A stretch of 64,000 nt of DNA from Eleginops maclovinus. Its lineage: Eukaryota; Chordata; Actinopteri; Perciformes; Eleginopidae. The notes under the pieces are model-generated. The model made no database searches and was not told the DNA's origin. It saw only the letters and a program-made list of their open reading frames with translations. The stretch covers positions 23,821,078 through 23,885,077 of the forward strand of contig NC_086367.1 in NCBI RefSeq assembly GCF_036324505.1. Direction: 5' to 3'. The position numbers and the translations under genes were made by a program. Shown here piece after piece: positions 58,069-64,000 of this stretch (its first letter is position 1; the number at the start of each line of letters is the position of its first letter).

Positions 58069-61000
58069 TGTTCACACACCACTATACACTGAGTGTGTGC
58101 AGGGGGGATCAGATCTGCAGGCAGGAGTGTGAGCACCTTCAGGTGGGAGTTGATCTCCATCAGGAGTCCCCGGGCCTCCTGGATGTCGTTGGACACCATC
58201 ATCTTCCTCTTCAGGATGGCCAGCGGGACGTCGGGGCTCGGCGTCAGGTCTTTGTCAGCGACGGGCTGCAGGGTCATTGGGGGGGCGGACCGCACGCCAG
58301 ACTTTGAGTTCCCCTGGAAGGCGAAGACCTTCATGTGGGACAGAGTCTGTGGAGAGAGGGGAGGAAGCTCAGGATCAGTCCCAAAATAAGAGCCTCTAAT
58401 ATCTGAGGTTTTTATTGATTTGTTTTTAATATCTTAGAAGTGATTTGAGTAAACAGTAAAGGGATCCGTGTGCTGGGTCTGTGTTCTGCAGGGAGGCCAA
58501 GGGGGGAACGGCTGACAGGCATCAAGAGGCGGGGGGGGGGTGCATGGGACTGGGGGCAAGATCTGGAGGTCGTTCGGTGGCCGTCAAGAGATTGTTGTCT
58601 GTTTGGTTGAGCGGTTTGAGTACAAACTGCCGCTACACACGGTTAACCTACAGACTAGGAGCACCAGATAATGAAGGTTTAAGGACTAGAAATGAACTGT
58701 AACTTCAAATCAAGACACTACTGAAGCCACTCCCAGGAGACAGACCCAGCAGCGACAGAAGTATAAATATATTAAAGTTTCTCTCTCAGGACGGGTGTTT
58801 CACTCCACATTTCCCCTCCTCTTCCTCTCACCTTGTTTCCAAACTGCTGCACGTGGCTGGTGTTGGTGTGGCTCTTCACGATCTTAAACTGCTTCCCCAG
58901 AGTTTCCTTCGTCAGATCCTCCTGGAAACACAAACATCCCCAAACGGTTCATAAAATAAGAAAGGAATGAAGTTGAATCTTCTGTTTCGGTTTGTGTTTA
59001 TATGGTAGAGCAGCTGATGCTCTCAGGTTTCACCCAGCTGGTTACAAATTAAAACAGGTTGCACTTCCTGTTCCTGTTCCTGCCTCTCTACACCAGATGT
59101 CAGGACAGTAAATCCTGAATTGAATGTAGCATTATCGGACTGAATATAGTCTGAGTCGCTATTGCAGAGAGTTATAGAAAGTCCAGAGCACTGGAAAAGG
59201 GTTCCTTGCTTAGTTCAGCAGGAAATCAAACAAAGAGGGTCAAATGTTATATCTTTGCATCCTCAACACAGTTAACTTTAATGGAGTATTTTTACTTTGC
59301 ATTCCTACAAAATACCTTTACTTATAACAGAAGCACTAGAAGGGTTTTAGGTTGGAGGCGTCTGATGTAAAATGTTGGAGTTCTGTGGAAGTGAAGTCAG
59401 GTGAACTACGTTTAAAGTAAAGGCTGGGATCAGGGTTGCTTGCTTAGTTTTGCAGAATTAAAAACAAGTTCAAATATTATCGCTGCATGCTTAATACTGT
59501 ACGGAAATACAGTCCACTAGTATTAGTACACACATCCTGTACTTATAACAGAAGCAGGGGACGGTTTCAGGTATCAACAGCTGAGGCCTCTGGTGTAACT
59601 ATCAGATTTAAGTCCTTCTCGACCCTCAAAGACAATTCTTAGAAGGATTGATTGCTTCATGTGCAAAGGTGCATCTAATTCAGCTTCCTTTCTGATGGTT
59701 ATTAGATCTGATTTATCTCTTAAATCTGTCACAGTTAATCTCTACAACTTCCAAACACCTACTGAGCTTTTATTGTGAAAACCCTCACAGGAAGTGCCTT
59801 CTTTCCATCCTAACCTCAAATGAAAAACGCTGTCGGACAGAAAAGCACGCACCACGTCGGAGTCCTCCATCCAGTTGACGCTGTACCAGTCCCCCAGGTA
59901 GGTGTCCCTCTTCTCGTCGTAGTAGCAGGCGTAGGACGACTCGTGGGAGTTCGCCGCCGTCGTGGCGTAAACTGAAACACAGAGAGAGAGAGCGAGACAT
60001 GTCCCCGGGTTAAACTGGGGGAGATGGGAAGAGAATGAGCATTCACCAGCAGGTCCACCGAGACAGAGCTGTGATTGAACTCCTGCACGCTGACGATCGA
60101 GCCAAAAAGATATCAATTAGTGACGTTTCGGTGTCAGAGCTTCTTCACTTTTAATGTGTTTCAGGAAAAAATGTTTTAGTTTCATCCCAAGTTCATTTAG
60201 AATATTCTCTCATTTCTGTCAAAGACGGGAGAAAACAGCTCTTCATTTATGCTTCATTTTGACACATTCTACATGAATCTGTTTGTAATGATTAGTATAA
60301 ACATTATCTGGATATAAAAGCAGTTTGAATGGTGGATAAATGCTTTGTACAGCATGGTGAAACACGCTTCAGATGAGATATAACACCACTTTTGGATTGG
60401 TTTGTTGTCCAGCTTTCATTCTGTGATTCATTCTGTGATTCATTCTGCTTTAATGGAGCGTCTTTGAGTTTATTATCATACAGAAATACTTAATATAGTA
60501 AATAAATGTTATGGCAATAACCAAGTGTCCATAAATATTTGCTTTAATTGTTATTGTCTCTTATGAACTGTAATGCAAACTATAATTTCATAAACCAATA
60601 ATAAAATAACAGACATTGAATAACTATTCATTCTTTAATAAATATATGTAGTTGTTTGTTTACAAGTCAAATACCTAATATATTATATATATATTAACTC
60701 TCAATATATATTTATTAGCAATGTTATATTTAGTGTTTCTGATTATTCAAAATGATTTATTTTTATCAGATTTCCTTTTTTGGGTAATTTGTCCTAAATT
60801 AAATACAGTCTGCTTTGAGAGGAAAGTGTTTTATATAAAAAAGGGATGTAAAAACGTGATTCACCTCCTGTGTTCCTCACATGACACACTGCTCACACAC
60901 ACCATAATGCTGACCTCAGTGTTTAAGTACACACACCACACACCACACACCACACACCACACCACACCACACACCACACACACCACACACCGCACACTGC

Positions 61001-62949
61001 AGGCGTTAAAGAAAGGCACTTCATCTTGGAAAATAAATCACGTGAGGGTTTAACAATGTGAGGACAAGTTCATGTCGGGGAAAGGAAACTCATCTTTTAT
61101 TGATTAATGAAGGTTTTATTAACTGGACTGGAAGTGTGTGAAGAGGTTAGAAGTTGAACTCACCGTCGATGTCAGCAGGCAGGTCGGTCATCATCGACCC
61201 GGACTCACATGCCTCGATGTACAAAACCATCTGCCAGCAAAAAGACACGTTTTTAGAGTCGCACTCACATGACTGGGTTTCATCTCCGACCTTTAGACGT
61301 TATAACAGGTCATTATAAAGGGATTTACACACGTCTGGATTTTAGTTACTCTCTGATCGAGCCATGCTAGCTGTTTCCTACCGGTACCATTCATTGTGCT
61401 AAGCTAAGCTAACAGCTGCAGATTCATATCACCGTACAGGCAGGAGAGTGGATTCAATACTCATATTCAACGCTGTGCAAGAAAGGTAAATAAGCATACC
61501 TGCATAAAACAGTTTCTTATCATATGCAAATACAGTGTTTTTGTATGAAGGACTTCTTTGTTTGAACTGTTTGGACCTGCTTTTGCTCAGAAATACAACA
61601 TGATGATGATTACATGCAAATCAATACAGCAATTTAATAACCTTTACAACGTATAATGTTCATTTATCCTTTATTACATAGACCTGCATGATAAAATACA
61701 TCAAGGAATTAGCCCTTTATGCTGTGAGTGCAAAGAAAATACTCTTAAAAGTTGAACTTTAAGCAGTAAACCTGTATTGTGATGCACCAAATTGTGCAGC
61801 TGTGCAGCCACTGAGTGCACAGATGTGAAGAAAGCAGATCTACGGATTCATTTGTGCTGCGTACCTTTTTGTATTTCTTCTTCTCGTGCATGTATTTGAT
61901 GGTGTCCTGGAGGTCTGTGGCACTCAGCTGCAGAGAGAGAGGGCAAAAGGGGAATTAAAAATGTTCTTCTGGATCAAACTAAAGGACCGATCATCCGAAA
62001 ACTAACACAGATTATTTTTCTGTTCCCACAAACATTATTGAGACAAATCTAGCTCCATAGATGCTGGTCTGAGGGGAGGAGCTGAACAGCAGAGGGTTCA
62101 GTGTGGTGCATCAAGCAGAAACAGGAAGTGGAAAAGTGCTCACGTCGTCGTTGGGGAAAGCAATGATTCCCGGCGCTCCGTGGTCAGTGAAGTACACGAA
62201 CACGTGATCGTTGGGACCGCTGCCAACACAGAGAGAGCGAGAGAAGTCAGAGGGTGTTAACAGCATGAAGCAGGGCTGTTTCCAGGAGCCTTTTCAGCTC
62301 TGACTCACTTCTCTTTCACTCTTTTGTTTGTTGTTTGAGCGCACACACTCTTATCTTTACAACAACGATTTGAGGTACAGGACAAACGCCCGTCAAGGTC
62401 AACTGAACTGTTGGAGCTGCATATTGATTATATTATGTAGTGATTAAACACATACTTTCTAGCTGTTTTTAGTTGGTATTTAAATGTATCATTATTCAAT
62501 ATTTTAGTTGAAGTAGAAACATCCCTGTGCTTTTATTTTGAAGGAGGTTTTGTTCTGTGGGGGGATTTGTATAAAAATTGGACAACCAGCACGCTCCTGT
62601 ATTTTGTTTGACACTGAATGTGTTTCAAAGTTGCTTTGCTGTTTAAGAAAAGGAAAACAAAGCTTAAAAACATCATGAAATCCAGGTTTTCCAGGACTTG
62701 CCTCTTCAGCACTTTCCCAGATCCTCCCTTCAGCTTGGACGAGTCGCCCTTCAGCACGGCCAGGAAGTTCTGTGGGGTCACATCCTGCAGGAGAAACACA
62801 TCAGCGGGTCTCATTCACACACTCTGTCGATGCAAACATGACTCAGGCGCTCTGATTCTGCACTCACGTCCCCGGTGTAGTCCTTGGGAACTCCCTCATA
62901 CACATCAGTGCCGTTCGGTCGGTTGATCAGAATCCCGGGGGTGGGGTTA
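55941..62949 (-). CDS. lgmn: lgmn, legumain (asparaginyl endopeptidase), partial
   Basis: Lysosomal C13 cysteine protease cleaving after Asn. Exons in window: 62868-62949, 62702-62784, 62144-62219, 61865-61927, 61164-61230, 59853-59971, 58832-58921, 58137-58346, 57815-57985, 56728-56795, 55941-55983. They give about 357 codons including the stop. Signal peptide and first exons lie beyond the right edge. Blocks: [29 protein letters not shown] with the catalytic His; EACESGSMM with the catalytic Cys; [31 protein letters not shown]; and KRKMMVSND, which keeps the activation-site Asn. The C-terminal prodomain follows ([16 protein letters not shown], then [14 protein letters not shown]). The human RGD is KGD here. 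The intron after the VLK(S) exon has a GC donor, AAGAG|GCAAGT. The last exon is short but matches the family end. Confidence 0.95.
57383..57438. repeat. 19-bp triplicate in an lgmn intron
   Basis: Three tandem copies of TCACTCTAACTAAAGTTAG, the last one imperfect. Confidence 0.93.
57989..58066. repeat. (CA)39 microsatellite abutting an lgmn acceptor
   Basis: On the transcribed strand this is (TG)39 running directly into CAG|GTGAGGGAG at 57985/57986, so this exon has no ordinary pyrimidine tract. Confidence 0.96.
58922..61163. other. lgmn introns between 58922 and 61163
   Basis: Apart from the exon at 59853-59971 I see AT-rich sequence and an ACACC-type simple repeat at about 60930-60992. 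No other gene is supported. Confidence 0.6.
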
Positions 62950-64000
62950 CTGCAACACAACACCAGTCAGATGAGCGGGAGGAAGTGAAACCTGGCTGAG
63001 ATATCACTCCACCACCTGATCAGTGACTCATTCAATGATGCTCGATAACATTTCAGAGTCAGAGAAGGATTTAGCTCGAGTCAAAGTCCTTCAGGAAGGG
63101 AAATGAGTTCCCCGTGACTCTGTTTAGGTCGGTCGGGGTTCTGCTGACACTGACAATGAACCACTGATGGCTGACAGAGACGTGGGAGACACGTGTGAGT
63201 GATTAAGAGGGTGGGGCGGGGGGGGGGGGGACTGACTGACTTAGTCCTTGAGGGGTAAAAAAGATTCATTTTGGACGTTTTAAATGATCATAAACCCCGG
63301 AGAAGAAGATCTGCAGGGGTTGGAAATGTTATGGCTTATTAATGCTTTGATATTTCCTTCCTTGTTGATCCTTATTCCTTCATTTGGAGTGCCTCGCCCT
63401 GCATTACCTCCAGTATTGATGAATCATTTCTCAATTCAAATAGAGGATAACGCTCATCATCATTTCACATCTTGTTCAGGAGTCTCATTCTCCAGTTTAA
63501 ATGCCACTGAATGGACAAGAACCAGGGTCTCCAGCGTTTTGATCTCCAGCGCAGGACCATAAGGAGTCAGACTCAGTCGGTTAGGAGCCGTTTGAGTGTG
63601 GACCATTCAGAATAAAAAATGCGATGTCCCATATCCTATGAAAACCTTATTTGAACACAGCTTGAACCATGAAATTAATGGCAAAAAACACTCTGAACCC
63701 GTGCAACGATATCCTCTGAGCTCTTCTGGCAGATAGAAACTGATGTTTTGTAATATGCACACAGCTGGATAAAGTGCAATCGAAGTTTTCTTCTAACACC
63801 ATGACCCTCTCAAAAGCCCATCATCAGTATTCATCAGCTTAGGCGCTTACTTTGTTCTATTCTGCAACTCAAAATACAATTTAAGGCTCTTTAAATAGAA
63901 ATATAGTGACATAAATAAGAAGCAAAGTTAGGGGTTACGACCCTAAAAAGGACCACTGAGTTGAAACATGCCACACAGCGTTCACAAAGTATTTACTAAA
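62950..64000. other. lgmn intron reaching the right edge
   Basis: The exon preceding NPTPG (expected to end in ..DIAYSED) was not found, so this 1.05 kb is part of a long intron. It contains a run of 12 G near 63219-63230. No gene is seen. Confidence 0.6.

Overview
The window is vertebrate nuclear DNA, almost certainly from a teleost fish. It holds multi-exon genes with GT/AG introns, CCAAT and NRF1-type promoters, AATAAA polyadenylation signals, many fish-type LINE 3' ends and MITE-like repeats, and large minisatellites. I rebuilt exons by joining splice sites in frame. Nearly all exon phases close exactly, and the two that do not are reported as findings.

Layout from left to right: trip11 (GMAP-210, minus strand, 5' part only), golga5 (golgin-84, minus), rtf1 (Paf1-complex subunit, minus), ndufaf1 (complex I assembly factor CIA30, plus), nusap1 (minus), oip5 (Mis18-beta, plus), the long noncoding RNA cyrano/oip5-as1 (minus), chp1 (calcineurin-like EF-hand protein, minus) and lgmn (legumain, minus, 5' exons beyond the right edge). 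The order and relative strands of rtf1-ndufaf1-nusap1-oip5-cyrano-chp1 match human 15q15. The flanking genes trip11, golga5 and lgmn belong to human 14q32, where LGMN and GOLGA5 lie side by side, so the 15q15 block sits between two genes that are neighbours in mammals.

Functional themes: Golgi tethers (trip11, golga5), transcription elongation and chromatin (rtf1), mitochondrial complex I assembly (ndufaf1), and mitosis and centromere function (nusap1 and oip5, which share a 440-bp divergent promoter). The remaining genes are a post-transcriptional regulator (cyrano, with its extended miR-7 pairing site), Na+/H+ exchanger regulation (chp1) and a lysosomal protease (lgmn).

The most unusual architecture is repetitive. 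Two minisatellite families each occur twice in the window, on opposite strands. A 57-bp unit sits in trip11 intron 2 and ndufaf1 intron 2, in the same orientation relative to transcription, and carries splice-like motifs. A 32-bp unit sits between golga5 and rtf1 and in oip5 intron 1, attached to copies of the same dispersed element, and the oip5 exon 1 splice donor lies in register with it. Other points of note are one-base frame breaks in golga5 and ndufaf1 (assembly error or real), two GC-AG introns (chp1, lgmn), splice acceptors that abut (TG)n tracts, and perfect inverted repeats inside cyrano.
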